Source: Paenibacillus sp. YN15
Lineage (GTDB): Bacteria > Bacillota > Bacilli > Paenibacillales > NBRC-103111
Length of the DNA: 64,000 nt
Direction of reading: 5' to 3'
Assembly (NCBI RefSeq): GCF_003285005.1
Contig: NZ_QMFA01000001.1
Span: 62,001-126,000, forward strand
Positions 27,765-35,683 of this stretch are shown here, one piece after another (within the stretch, counting starts at the first letter, position 1; every line of letters starts with the position of its first letter). The notes under the pieces were generated by a model. That model was not told the origin of the DNA, searched no databases, and was given only the letters and a program-made list of their open reading frames with translations. The position numbers were made by a program, and so were the translations under genes.

Positions 27765-27887
27765 ATGAAGAGGGCCGTTGCTCGATGCGCATCTGCAGTA
27801 CTTGGTGTGTTTGCGGCAGTTTTTACGGTTTCGGAGAAATATCCTCTCGGCGAAAAATTAATTCCCCCAAAGACAGGAAAGAAATAG
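27765..27887 (+). CDS. agrD: AgrD-like cyclic lactone autoinducer precursor
   Basis: A 40-residue peptide. Residues 2-20 are a basic amphipathic helix (KRAVARCASAVLGVFAAVF), the core region is TVSEKYPLG (21-29) and the tail is EKLIPPKTGKK. The tail fits the acidic or charged, Pro-containing recognition segment of AgrD (compare DEVEVPKEL in S. aureus). The core has no Cys; Ser23 is the only side chain that could form a ring, implying a lactone starting at Ser23. The exact C-terminus of the mature peptide (after Pro27, Leu28 or Gly29) is uncertain. AGGGGGTGAG precedes the ATG and overlaps the agrB stop. Confidence 0.85.
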   Translation: MKRAVARCASAVLGVFAAVFTVSEKYPLGEKLIPPKTGKK

Positions 27888-27893
27888 TGGCCC

Positions 27894-28253
27894 ATGCTTG
27901 ATCTCAAAATTCCCTGTACAACTCTGACACATATGGACGCCGTTATTTCTTTGAACCAGGTGCTGTATATATCCTTGGCGTACCAGAAAAAGGTCCCCAA
28001 AATTATTATGCAAACCGCTCTGGACGAGTATGTTTCGAAGATTACGGGTTCTTTGGAATCACTGGAAATTCTGTTTGCCCAGTTTGGTTTTATGCGCGTA
28101 GACAGCGGTGTAATGGTCAACCTCCATCATTTCAGCCACTTCGAAAAGGATGGGTACAGCCAGCTGTTTTGCTTTGCCGGCTCCGACAAAAAGGTTGTTT
28201 GTTCCCGTGCCGGTTATGCGAAGGTTAAACATGCAATTGAAAACACCACCTGA
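27894..28253 (+). CDS. Stand-alone LytTR-type DNA-binding protein
   Basis: A 119-residue protein. The C-terminal half (LEILFAQFGFMRVDSGVMVNLHHFSHFEKDGYSQLFCFAGSDKKVVCSRAGYAKVKHAI) matches the LytTR fold, including the F-x-R-x-x-x-x-x-x-V-N-L core found in AgrA. There is no receiver domain: the first 45 residues are too short and lack a phospho-acceptor Asp. It is 6 bases after agrD, so it is co-transcribed. It may be the transcription output of the locus, controlled by something other than phosphorylation. A terminator overlaps its last codons. Confidence 0.75.
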   Translation: MLDLKIPCTTLTHMDAVISLNQVLYISLAYQKKVPKIIMQTALDEYVSKITGSLESLEILFAQFGFMRVDSGVMVNLHHFSHFEKDGYSQLFCFAGSDKKVVCSRAGYAKVKHAIENTT

Positions 28254-28284
28254 AATGGCCTGGCGCACATTTTGGGTGGTGTTT
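28240..28284 (+). terminator. Terminator closing the agr-like operon
   Basis: AAACACCACC pairs perfectly with GGTGGTGTTT (10 bp). The left arm includes the last codons of the LytTR gene. The T run is short (GTTTATCAT). It separates the agr-like operon from the response regulator gene. Confidence 0.7.
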
Positions 28285-28311
28285 ATCATATATTGATAAA
28301 ATTGTCAATAA

Positions 28312-28333
28312 CAGAATTCCATATGGAATTCTG
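28312..28333. promoter_or_regulatory. Perfect 22-bp palindrome upstream of the response regulator
   Basis: CAGAATTCCAT followed directly by its exact reverse complement, with no spacer. It lies 99 bases before the ATG of the ComA-like regulator and after the agr terminator. This is a likely operator for a dimeric protein; the binding protein is unknown. It could also form an RNA hairpin, but the region should be upstream of transcription start. Confidence 0.6.
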
Positions 28334-28432
28334 CTATATCGTGGGTTCCAAAAATTATGATATAGTTATTGCGAAAGAATGCAAAAAAGTTGCATGGCAT
28401 TGCATGATAGTGCAAAGAAAGGAGAGCTTGTG

Positions 28433-29059
28433 ATGCATAGCGTCGTGATAATTGATGATCACCCGCTTATGGCGTACGCCACAAAAGAGCTGCTGGAGCA
28501 GGAATTGGATGTGAAGGTGGCTGCTTTGGCCCGAAACGGAGAACAGGGTCTGGAGATCATCGCTGCATCACAACCCGATCTGCTCTTAACGGATTACAAG
28601 CTTCCCGATATGACGGGAAAAGATGTGGCTGAGCGGATATCCAAGTGCTGGCCGTCGATAAAAGTGGTGATTTTCAGCTCCATTGATGTCAGCTCTGTGG
28701 TTCCCCAACTGCTTATGGCCAAGGTGGACGGAATCCTGTCCAAGGAAAATTCGCAGCATACCATTGTTCATGCCGTATCCAGCGTGCTTGACGGCTTTGC
28801 TGTGATTCCCCGTACGGTTGATTGGCAGATGGGCTTATGCGGACAGGAGGAAGCGGTTGATTTGGAGCTGAGCGACAAAGAAGTGGCGCTTATGAGATAT
28901 ATTCTGGATGGCAATACCATCGAGCAAATTGCCGGGCAGATCCACATGAGCAAACGGTCCGTAGACAACTGGATTCGCAAAATGTACGAAAAAATGGGCG
29001 TCAAGGGGAGAACCCAAGCATTGGAGCTTTTCCTGAAAAGCAAATATTATGCCAGGTGA
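28433..29059 (+). CDS. NarL/LuxR family response regulator (ComA-like), next to agr-like cluster
   Basis: A 208-residue response regulator. The receiver has the acidic pair DD at 8-9, phospho-acceptor Asp54 (LLLTDYKLPD) and Lys in GILSKEN near 104. The C-terminal LuxR helix-turn-helix is LMRYILDGNTIEQIAGQIHMSKRSVDNWIRKMYEKMGVKGRTQALELFL. It is strikingly similar to the regulator at 58249-58887 (DDHPLxAxAT, DYxLPDxTG, GxLSKE, MSxRSVDN/RTVDN, EKMGVKxR). ATG 28433 has GAAAGGAG eight bases before it. No kinase gene adjoins it, so it is an orphan. Confidence 0.93.
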   Translation: MHSVVIIDDHPLMAYATKELLEQELDVKVAALARNGEQGLEIIAASQPDLLLTDYKLPDMTGKDVAERISKCWPSIKVVIFSSIDVSSVVPQLLMAKVDGILSKENSQHTIVHAVSSVLDGFAVIPRTVDWQMGLCGQEEAVDLELSDKEVALMRYILDGNTIEQIAGQIHMSKRSVDNWIRKMYEKMGVKGRTQALELFLKSKYYAR

Positions 29060-29079
29060 TGCCTGCCTGCGGCTCGGTG

Positions 29080-29268
29080 CTAACGGATAATAAAAATGAA
29101 AAAAAGAACCAATACAATAACAGCGCTCACCCGGGACATGATCAAATAACCTTCGCTGGGCTCTGAGTTGCCCTTCACGGCCCAGCCATATCTCATATAC
29201 CAGCCGATTCTGGGATTAATGATATTCAGCACGCATAGGGCTACGAACAGAAAATAGAACAAAATCAA
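29080..29268 (-). CDS. Small membrane protein (DUF6199-like)
   Basis: A 62-residue protein with two membrane helices (about 2-15 and 45-61) separated by a loop, RIGWYMRYGWAVKGNSEPSEGYLIMSR. This fits small DUF6199-type proteins of Bacillales, in which W-x-VKGNxEPSxxY is conserved. The start is TTG, with GGAGAGG six bases upstream. The function is unknown. It converges on the response regulator gene with only 20 bases between their stops. Confidence 0.75.
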   Translation of the reverse strand: MILFYFLFVALCVLNIINPRIGWYMRYGWAVKGNSEPSEGYLIMSRVSAVIVLVLFFIFIIR

Positions 29269-29346
29269 ATGAATCCTCTCCTTTCTTTCACTCTATATAC
29301 GGGGAGCGTTTAGATCTTGTTTCAAAATATGGGCATAAGGGGAAAG

Positions 29347-29378
29347 AAAAAAAGCCTTGCTGCGCAAGGCTTTTTTTG
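29347..29378. terminator. Bidirectional terminator beside tRNA-Gly
   Basis: GCCTTGC-TGC-GCAAGGC with an A run before and seven T after on the plus strand. On the minus strand it follows the 3' end of the tRNA. Confidence 0.85.
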
Positions 29379-29380
29379 TA

Positions 29381-29451
29381 AGCGGGTGAAGGGAATCGAA
29401 CCCTCGCCTCAAGCTTGGGAAGCTGGCGTTCTACCATTGAACTACACCCGC
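29381..29451 (-). tRNA. tRNA-Gly (anticodon CCC)
   Basis: A 71-nt cloverleaf read on the minus strand. The acceptor stem is GCGGGTG/CACCCGC, the D arm GTTC-AATGGTA-GAAC, the anticodon loop TTCCCAA giving CCC, and the T arm GAGGG-TTCGATT-CCCTT. The discriminator is T and CCA is not encoded. The anticodon stem CCAGC/GCTTG has one C-U mismatch at the second pair. CCC reads GGG glycine codons, in keeping with a GC-rich genome. Confidence 0.92.
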
Positions 29452-29663
29452 ATGAAATGGGGAACAGTTGTTATAATAGCATACTAAGGGGGAGAAGTGC
29501 AACGGTTTCATTTGAAAAATAGGGATAATTTTCGGTCGGTGTGTTGTTGACATGCGCTTCGCCTACCAGTTTGCGGAAAAGATTGTTATAATGACTCTCC
29601 AGAAGGGTAAAATCAATGAGAGTTGCTGCTTATGGAAGAAACGCTTTTTCAGGAGGGTTGCCT

Positions 29664-30575
29664 ATGGCTGCCGACAATCAAGAAAAAATCTATTTACTTC
29701 CGCAAACCATAGGCTATTACCAGCAGGAACTGACCCGGCTGCTGGAATTTGAGCGGTACCGGGAAACCATGGAGATGCTGCAGTTCCTCCTAAGCTGCGA
29801 CACTTCAGACCTGAAGGCCCGGGACGAATGGCAGTCGCTCCTGGAGTGGATGCAGACGATGATTCCGGAGTTGCATGAGCCGCCATTGGCAGAGAGCCAG
29901 ACGCAGGAGCTGACGGAGGATGAATTGTTTTATATACATATGAAGGAAAAGGCGGAGCGCGAACCCGAGTATGTGGAAAAGCTGCTGGCGGCATTTGAAC
30001 GGCCGGGGTCCTGGGACAAGCAGGTATTGGCATTGGAGCAGCTTCGTTATCTGCAGCATCCCCGGCTCCGGGATGTGCTGCGCAAGTGGCTGGAGAGCCA
30101 GCCCTTGCCGCCGATTCTCCAGTTCCGGACGCTTCAGCTTCTCAAAACCAGGGGAGAAAGCGGCTCCATTAAAATCAAACGGGGCGGAAAAGGGTATACG
30201 GTGGACATCTCGGATGTGCCCGCAAGCAGTGAGGATTATCCCCGTGCGCTGAAGGAGATTTTCCAAAGGGTGATCCGTTCCGACATGAACGGCGGTTTTC
30301 CGTTGGAGGCTTTTGCCCAGGAAACGTGGTCGGAATTTGTCGCTTATGTCTTCGGGACACCGGTATACATAGAGATATTGGAGGAAAAAGCGGCAGCCCG
30401 CGACGCGTGGGCGGCGGCCTTCCATTATATGCTGTTGCTGACGGCTCAGGGCAGTGCGCCCATGGAAGAAATTAAGGAAGTATACGGGATTACGGAAGCA
30501 TTAGAGGCCAGATGGAACAGGGCGCTGCGAGTTTTTCGGGACTTTGCAAAGGCGGTTTTTCCCTCCATAACCTAG
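29664..30575 (+). CDS. YsoA-like conserved protein upstream of tig
   Basis: A 303-residue helical, acidic protein of unknown function. In B. subtilis the TPR-like protein YsoA occupies the same place before tig, and the size is similar, so it is assigned by position and general character. The N-terminal part (YYQQELTRLLEFERYRETMEMLQFLLSC) resembles a TPR pair. ATG 29664 has AGGAGGG seven bases upstream. There is no signal peptide or membrane helix. Confidence 0.7.
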   Translation: MAADNQEKIYLLPQTIGYYQQELTRLLEFERYRETMEMLQFLLSCDTSDLKARDEWQSLLEWMQTMIPELHEPPLAESQTQELTEDELFYIHMKEKAEREPEYVEKLLAAFERPGSWDKQVLALEQLRYLQHPRLRDVLRKWLESQPLPPILQFRTLQLLKTRGESGSIKIKRGGKGYTVDISDVPASSEDYPRALKEIFQRVIRSDMNGGFPLEAFAQETWSEFVAYVFGTPVYIEILEEKAAARDAWAAAFHYMLLLTAQGSAPMEEIKEVYGITEALEARWNRALRVFRDFAKAVFPSIT

Positions 30576-30603
30576 CATTTGGCAAGCAGCCGCCGTCTAA
30601 TCC

Positions 30604-30631
30604 TTGAAATCAGAGGGTTTTATGATATAAT
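30604..30631 (+). promoter_or_regulatory. Sigma-A promoter of tig
   Basis: TTGAAA, 16-base spacer, TATAAT, with a TG one base before the -10 (extended -10). It lies 65 bases before the tig ATG. Confidence 0.7.
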
Positions 30632-30695
30632 AAAATGGTTATATTGTTAGGGAAATTTGCCAAGAGGGAATTTTGTTGGAGGGGAAAAGCATATC

Positions 30696-31997
30696 ATGAC
30701 AGCGAATTGGGAAAAAATAGAGAAGAACCTGGGGGTTCTTACTGTCGAAGTTGCGGCCGACCGCGTTGACGCAGCTTTGGATAAAGCATTTAAGAAAGTG
30801 GTGGCCAAGGTTTCCGTTCCTGGCTTCCGTAAAGGCAAAGTGCCGCGCGGCATGTTCGAGAAGCGTTTTGGCGTAGAGAGCCTGTATCAGGATGCTCTTG
30901 ATATTCTTCTCCCGGAAGCGTACATGGAGGCTGTTGCCGAAGCCGGCATTATTCCTGTTGACCGTCCCGAGATCGACATTGAGCAAGTGGGCAAAGGTCA
31001 AGAGCTGAAGTTCACTGCCAAAGTGACCGTAAAGCCGGAGGTTCAGCTGGGCGAATACAAGGGCATCGAAATTCCTGCCCAATCGCTGGAAGTAACCGAA
31101 GAGGACATTGAGAACGAACTGAAGCAGCTCCAACAGCGCCATGCTGAGCTCGTGGTTGTGGAAGAAGGCGCAGTTGAGAACGGCGATACCGTTGTGATCG
31201 ACTTCGAGGGTTTCCTGGATGGCGTGCCGTTTGACGGCGGCAAAGCCGAGAAGTATTCCTTGGAGATTGGCTCCGGCAGCTTCATCCCCGGCTTCGAAGA
31301 GCAGCTGGTGGGACTGGCCAAGGGCGAAGAGAAGGATATCGACGTAACTTTCCCGGAGAACTACCACTCCGAGGAGCTGAAGGGCAAGCCGGTTGTATTC
31401 AAAATCAAGCTGCATGACATCAAACGCAAGAATCTTCCTGCATTGGATGATGAGTTTGCCAAGGATGTCAGCGAATTTGATACCCTGGACGAGTACAAGC
31501 AGGATATCGCCAAGCGCATTGCCGAGCGCAAGGAGCAAAACGGCAAGCGCGAGAAGGAAAATGCCGTTGTAGAGAAGGCTGCCGCCGCTGCCGAAGTGGA
31601 AATTCCGGAAGCCATGATCAGAGACGAAGTAGAACGTATGCTCAGCGACTTCGAAAACCGTCTGAAAATGCAAGGCATGACCTTGGAGATGTACTTCCAG
31701 TTCTCCGGTCAGAACGAAGCCGACCTGAAGGACCAAATGAAGGGCGACGCCGAGAAGCGTGTGCTTCAATCTCTGGTTCTGGAGGCTATTGCCAAAGCGG
31801 AGGGCATCGAAGCATCTGATGAAGAGCTGGAAGAGGAGCTGTCCAACCTGGCCAAGCAATATCAGCGCGAAGTGGACGAGCTGCGTGCCATCCTGACTGC
31901 CAACGGCAGCCTGGAATCTCTGAAGAGCGATCTGGTTACCCGCAAAACGGTACAATATTTGGTCGACAATAGCAAGACTGAAGCAACTGTAGCGTAA
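30696..31997 (+). CDS. tig: Trigger factor
   Basis: A 433-residue ribosome-associated chaperone and prolyl isomerase. The N-terminal ribosome-binding signature [19 protein letters not shown] is near residues 40-58. The FKBP-type domain spans about 160-245 ([20 protein letters not shown]). The helical C-terminal arms fill the rest, and the length is normal. ATG 30696 begins [18 protein letters not shown] lies about 12 bases before it. The gene has its own promoter and terminator, followed by clpP and clpX as in many bacteria. Confidence 0.97.
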   Translation: MTANWEKIEKNLGVLTVEVAADRVDAALDKAFKKVVAKVSVPGFRKGKVPRGMFEKRFGVESLYQDALDILLPEAYMEAVAEAGIIPVDRPEIDIEQVGKGQELKFTAKVTVKPEVQLGEYKGIEIPAQSLEVTEEDIENELKQLQQRHAELVVVEEGAVENGDTVVIDFEGFLDGVPFDGGKAEKYSLEIGSGSFIPGFEEQLVGLAKGEEKDIDVTFPENYHSEELKGKPVVFKIKLHDIKRKNLPALDDEFAKDVSEFDTLDEYKQDIAKRIAERKEQNGKREKENAVVEKAAAAAEVEIPEAMIRDEVERMLSDFENRLKMQGMTLEMYFQFSGQNEADLKDQMKGDAEKRVLQSLVLEAIAKAEGIEASDEELEEELSNLAKQYQREVDELRAILTANGSLESLKSDLVTRKTVQYLVDNSKTEATVA

Positions 31998-32011
31998 ACT
32001 TAAACGAAGCA

Positions 32012-32048
32012 GAAGCAAGGCACGTTTCCATACGTGCCTTTTTGCTTC
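32012..32048 (+). terminator. Terminator after tig
   Basis: AAGGCACG pairs with CGTGCCTT around an 8-base loop, extended by AGC/GCT, and followed by TTT. Confidence 0.85.
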
Positions 32049-32097
32049 ACTTCCTTGAAAAGGGTTGCCGGTTTTGCATTGGTTTCGATCCGAAAAA

Positions 32098-32126
32098 ATG
32101 ACATTGCTTTGCAAACATGATACAAT
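32098..32126 (+). promoter_or_regulatory. Sigma-A promoter of clpP
   Basis: ATGACA (5 of 6 to consensus), 17-base spacer, TACAAT (5 of 6). It lies 43 bases before the clpP start. I saw no CtsR heptad repeat here. Confidence 0.65.
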
Positions 32127-32168
32127 GATTCAAAATAAGGCTATGTTTATGTAAAAGGGGTGGCCGAG

Positions 32169-32768
32169 ATGACGATGATACCTATGGTAGTGGAGCAGGA
32201 AGCCCGTGGCGAAAGATCCTACGATATTTACTCGCGTCTGTTGAAGGACCGGATTATTTTCCTCGGCAGCGAGATCGACGATGACGTGGCCAACACCGTG
32301 ATTGCTCAGCTTTTGTTTTTGAATGCCCAAGACCCCGATAAGGATATTTTTATGTATATCAATTCCCCCGGCGGTTCCGTGACGGCCGGAATGGGAATAT
32401 ATGATACCATGCAGTTTATTAAGAATGACGTTTCCACTATTTGCCTCGGCATGGCGGCCAGTATGGGGTCGCTATTGCTCACCGGCGGAGCCAAGGGCAA
32501 ACGGTTTGCACTGCCCAACAGCGAAGTGATGATCCACCAACCCCTGGGCGGCATCCGCGGGCAAGCCTCCGACATGAAAATTCATGCCGACTGGATTTTG
32601 CGCACCAAGAAGAATCTGAATAACATTTACGTGAAGCATACCGGCCAGCCCTACGAAAAAATTGAAAAGGATACGGACAGGGATAATTTCATGAGCGCCG
32701 AAGAAGCTAAGGCATACGGGCTTATCGACGACGTGATTACCCGGACCGATCTGAAAGTTGGCGTCTAG
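32169..32768 (+). CDS. clpP: ATP-dependent Clp protease proteolytic subunit
   Basis: A 199-residue serine peptidase that forms the ClpP tetradecamer used by ClpX and ClpC. The catalytic Ser98 is in GMAASMGS, His123 in MIHQPLGG, and the Asp lies near residue 172 ([15 protein letters not shown]). ATG 32169 has AAAAGGGG eight bases upstream; GTG 32160 overlaps it. It precedes clpX by 53 bases, an order known from many bacteria, though B. subtilis keeps clpP elsewhere. Confidence 0.97.
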   Translation: MTMIPMVVEQEARGERSYDIYSRLLKDRIIFLGSEIDDDVANTVIAQLLFLNAQDPDKDIFMYINSPGGSVTAGMGIYDTMQFIKNDVSTICLGMAASMGSLLLTGGAKGKRFALPNSEVMIHQPLGGIRGQASDMKIHADWILRTKKNLNNIYVKHTGQPYEKIEKDTDRDNFMSAEEAKAYGLIDDVITRTDLKVGV

Positions 32769-32821
32769 CCGGGTCACTAAGCCTGTCAATCTCTCTCGAA
32801 CCGTAAAGGAGGAGGAATGGA

Positions 32822-34099
32822 ATGTTTAAGTTTAATGATGAAAAGGGTCAGTTGAAGTGCTCCTTCTGCGGCAAGTCCCAGGATCAGGTACGCAAGCTGG
32901 TAGCCGGTCCGGGCGTCTATATATGCGATGAATGTATTGAGCTGTGCACCGAGATTGTGGAGGAAGAGCTGGGCCATGAGGAAGAACTGGATCTGAAGGA
33001 TGTTCCCAAGCCCAAGGATATCCGCGCCATTCTGGACCAGTACGTCATTGGCCAGGAGCAGGCGAAGAAATCCATGTCTGTGGCTGTCTACAATCACTAC
33101 AAGCGGATCAACTCGCAGAACAAGCTGGAGGATGTGGAGCTGCAGAAGAGCAATATTCTGATGCTCGGCCCCACAGGCAGCGGCAAAACCCTGCTGGCGC
33201 AAACGCTGGCCAAAATCCTGAACGTCCCCTTCGCCATTGCCGACGCCACTTCCCTTACGGAAGCGGGGTACGTAGGCGAGGATGTGGAGAACATTCTGCT
33301 GAAGCTGATCCAGGCGGCAGACTATGATGTGGAAAAAGCCGAACGCGGCATTATCTACATTGACGAAATCGACAAGGTGGCCCGCAAATCCGAAAATCCG
33401 TCCATTACCCGGGACGTATCCGGAGAAGGCGTGCAGCAGGCTTTGCTGAAGATTCTGGAAGGCACGGTTGCCTCCGTTCCCCCCCAAGGCGGCCGCAAGC
33501 ATCCGCATCAGGAGTTCATCCAGATCGATACCACCAATATTCTGTTTATTGTCGGCGGGGCCTTTGACGGGCTGGAAGCCATTATCAAACGCCGGATCGG
33601 CAAGAAGGTGATCGGTTTCGGAAGCGACGGGCACAAGGTGGACCTGAAGCCGGGCGAATACCTGTCCATGGTACTCCCGGAGGATCTCCTGAAATTCGGT
33701 CTGATCCCCGAGTTTGTAGGCCGTCTGCCGGTTATTTCCACGCTGGAGCCGCTGGATGAAGCCGCTTTGGTGCGGATTTTGACCGAGCCAAAGAATGCTT
33801 TGGTGAAGCAATACCAGAAGATGCTGGAGATGGATAATGTAGCGTTGAACTTTGAGGCCGACGCTCTGGACGCCATTGCCAAGGAAGCCATTAAACGCAA
33901 CACCGGCGCCCGCGGCTTGCGCTCCATTATCGAGGGCATCATGCTGGATGTGATGTTCGAGGTTCCGTCCCGCACGGATGTGGCCAGCTGCACCGTGACC
34001 AAGGAAGTGGTCCAGCAGAAGATCGTGCCGGAGCTGGTCACCAAGGATAAGGACAATAACGACAAGAAGTCCTCCAAAAAGAAGGAAGAGAGCGCGTAG
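32822..34099 (+). CDS. clpX: ATP-dependent Clp protease ATPase subunit ClpX
   Basis: A 425-residue AAA+ unfoldase. The N-terminal zinc-binding domain has Cys13, Cys16, Cys35 and Cys38. Walker A GPTGSGKT is at 116-123, Walker [11 protein letters not shown] near 180, and the ClpP-contact loop IGF is in KKVIGFGSD. The C-terminus is Lys/Ser-rich. AAAGGAGGAGG precedes the ATG. It is probably co-transcribed with clpP. The stop codon lies at the edge of a large palindromic element. Confidence 0.97.
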   Translation: MFKFNDEKGQLKCSFCGKSQDQVRKLVAGPGVYICDECIELCTEIVEEELGHEEELDLKDVPKPKDIRAILDQYVIGQEQAKKSMSVAVYNHYKRINSQNKLEDVELQKSNILMLGPTGSGKTLLAQTLAKILNVPFAIADATSLTEAGYVGEDVENILLKLIQAADYDVEKAERGIIYIDEIDKVARKSENPSITRDVSGEGVQQALLKILEGTVASVPPQGGRKHPHQEFIQIDTTNILFIVGGAFDGLEAIIKRRIGKKVIGFGSDGHKVDLKPGEYLSMVLPEDLLKFGLIPEFVGRLPVISTLEPLDEAALVRILTEPKNALVKQYQKMLEMDNVALNFEADALDAIAKEAIKRNTGARGLRSIIEGIMLDVMFEVPSRTDVASCTVTKEVVQQKIVPELVTKDKDNNDKKSSKKKEESA

Positions 34100-34259
34100 G
34101 GCGTGACTGATAACTCCGAGGGGAGCAGATTTTGCTGATTTTTCGTTCCAGGCAAGGCACTTTTGCGAAGGCGTACCGGGGGTACGTCAAGCGGAAGTAA
34201 CGAAGCATGGGGCGAAAAGGCGGTGAAAGCTGCCTTCAAGCGGGTTTTCAGACGCGCCC
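34099..34259. repeat. 161-bp imperfect palindrome after clpX
   Basis: The outer ends GGGCG and CGCCC and the perfect inner hairpin GTACC-GGG-GGTAC (34173-34185) are both centred on position 34179. Intervening arm segments align as an imperfect inverted repeat, for instance TTTTTCG near 34137-34144 against CGAAAA near 34213. No gene is credible in it. It may be a mobile non-coding element or a structured RNA. Confidence 0.6.
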
Positions 34260-34283
34260 TAAGGGATACGCGGTTTTGGCATA

Positions 34284-34336
34284 AGCTTCCGTCTCCCGGA
34301 CAAGGTGCAGAGCGCCCGGGGGCGGAGGCTTTTTCA
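34284..34336 (+). terminator. Terminator of the clpP-clpX unit
   Basis: AGCTTCCGTCTCCCGG pairs with CCCGGGGGCGGAGGCT (three G-U pairs, one mismatch), followed by TTTTT. Confidence 0.75.
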
Positions 34337-34404
34337 TTGAAGCAAAGGCATCATAACTTATCCGGCTGCGCAGCAGGCCATGTTATTTCAGAGGAGGATT
34401 CCAC

Positions 34405-35538
34405 ATGTTTCATCGCACTCAAACGGTTCCGGTTCGTGTAGGCAATGTGACCATTGGCGGCAACGATGAGGTAGTGGTGCAAAGCATGTGCACCACCAAA
34501 ACGGCGGATGTGGAAGCAACTGTAGCCGAGATTCTCCGGCTGGAGGAGGCGGGCTGTCAGATTGTCCGGGTTACCGTCAACAATAAGGAAGCCGCGGAGG
34601 CTATCGCCGCCATCAAAAAAAGGATACATATCCCGTTGGTGGCCGATATCCATTTTGACTACCGGCTTGCGCTGTTGGCCATCGAAAACGGGGTGGACAA
34701 GATCCGCATCAACCCCGGGAATATCGGCAAACGGGAAAAGGTAGAGGCCGTGGTCAAAGCCTGCAAGGAACGGGGCATTCCCATCCGTATCGGTGTGAAT
34801 GCGGGTTCCCTGGAGCGCCATCTTCTGGATAAATACGGCTATCCCACGGCAGACGCTATGGTGGAAAGCGCCCTTTATCATATCGGCATTCTGGAGGAGC
34901 TGGATTTCCGGGATATTATCGTCTCCCTGAAGGCCTCGGATGTGCCCATGGCCATTGAAGCCTACCGGAAGGCTGCCGCGGCCTTCTCTTACCCTCTCCA
35001 CCTTGGTATTACGGAATCCGGCACCCTGTATTCCGGCACCATCAAAAGCTCCGCAGGCATCGGCGCGCTGCTTTCCATGGGCATTGGCAATACAGTGCGG
35101 ATTTCCTTGAGCGCCGATCCGGTGGAAGAAATTAAGGTTGCCCGGGAGCTGCTGAAGGTGTTTGGGTTGATTGCCGATGCGCCCACTCTTATTTCCTGCC
35201 CTACCTGCGGACGTCTGGATATCGACCTGTTCAAGGTGGCCAATGAGGTGGAGGAGTACCTGTCCAAGCTGAAGGTGCCCATTAAGGTCTCTGTTCTGGG
35301 CTGTGCAGTAAATGGCCCCGGGGAAGCCAAGGAGGCCGATATCGGCATTGCCGGCGCCCGCGGCGAAGGACTGCTGTTCCGTTACGGCGTGATGATCCGG
35401 AAAGTGCCGGAGGCGGAGCTGGTGAACGAGCTGAAAAAGGAAATCGACCTTATTGTAGCGGAATATGAGCGCACTGGAGAGATTCCCGGCCGCAAGCAGC
35501 ATGCCGCCGGACAGTCGGGTTTGCAGACAACGGTGTAA
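34405..35538 (+). CDS. ispG: 4-hydroxy-3-methylbut-2-enyl diphosphate synthase (flavodoxin)
   Basis: A 377-residue MEP-pathway enzyme that reduces MEcPP to HMBPP with a [4Fe-4S] cluster. Cluster cysteines appear in [14 protein letters not shown] and [14 protein letters not shown]. The N-terminal TIM-barrel region reads [33 protein letters not shown] precedes the ATG. The C-terminus carries about 20 extra polar residues ([16 protein letters not shown]). It is a single gene with its own terminator, and it supplies isoprenoid precursors that the ComQ-like enzyme of this window would also use. Confidence 0.97.
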   Translation: MFHRTQTVPVRVGNVTIGGNDEVVVQSMCTTKTADVEATVAEILRLEEAGCQIVRVTVNNKEAAEAIAAIKKRIHIPLVADIHFDYRLALLAIENGVDKIRINPGNIGKREKVEAVVKACKERGIPIRIGVNAGSLERHLLDKYGYPTADAMVESALYHIGILEELDFRDIIVSLKASDVPMAIEAYRKAAAAFSYPLHLGITESGTLYSGTIKSSAGIGALLSMGIGNTVRISLSADPVEEIKVARELLKVFGLIADAPTLISCPTCGRLDIDLFKVANEVEEYLSKLKVPIKVSVLGCAVNGPGEAKEADIGIAGARGEGLLFRYGVMIRKVPEAELVNELKKEIDLIVAEYERTGEIPGRKQHAAGQSGLQTTV

Positions 35539-35563
35539 AACAATCCCCCGAATGAACAGGCCT

Positions 35564-35613
35564 AAAGACATCTTCCCCCTGCCTACTGGGCAGCGCGGCG
35601 CAGATGTCTTTTT
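35564..35613 (+). terminator. Terminator after ispG
   Basis: AAAGACATCT pairs with AGATGTCTTT, a GC-rich apical part follows, then TTT. Confidence 0.85.
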
Positions 35614-35683
35614 CCCGTCCAGGTGAATAACCCCTTTCCGGGAGGCACATAACAACTAGGAACGGTTAAAGCAGAAGGGAAGG

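Noticed and set aside
32127-32168. CtsR operator before clpP
   Set aside because: No pair of the expected heptads could be seen; only a sigma-A-like promoter is supported.
34163-34441. A 92-codon plus-strand frame between clpX and ispG
   Set aside because: It runs through the palindromic element and the terminator, lacks a ribosome site and resembles no protein.
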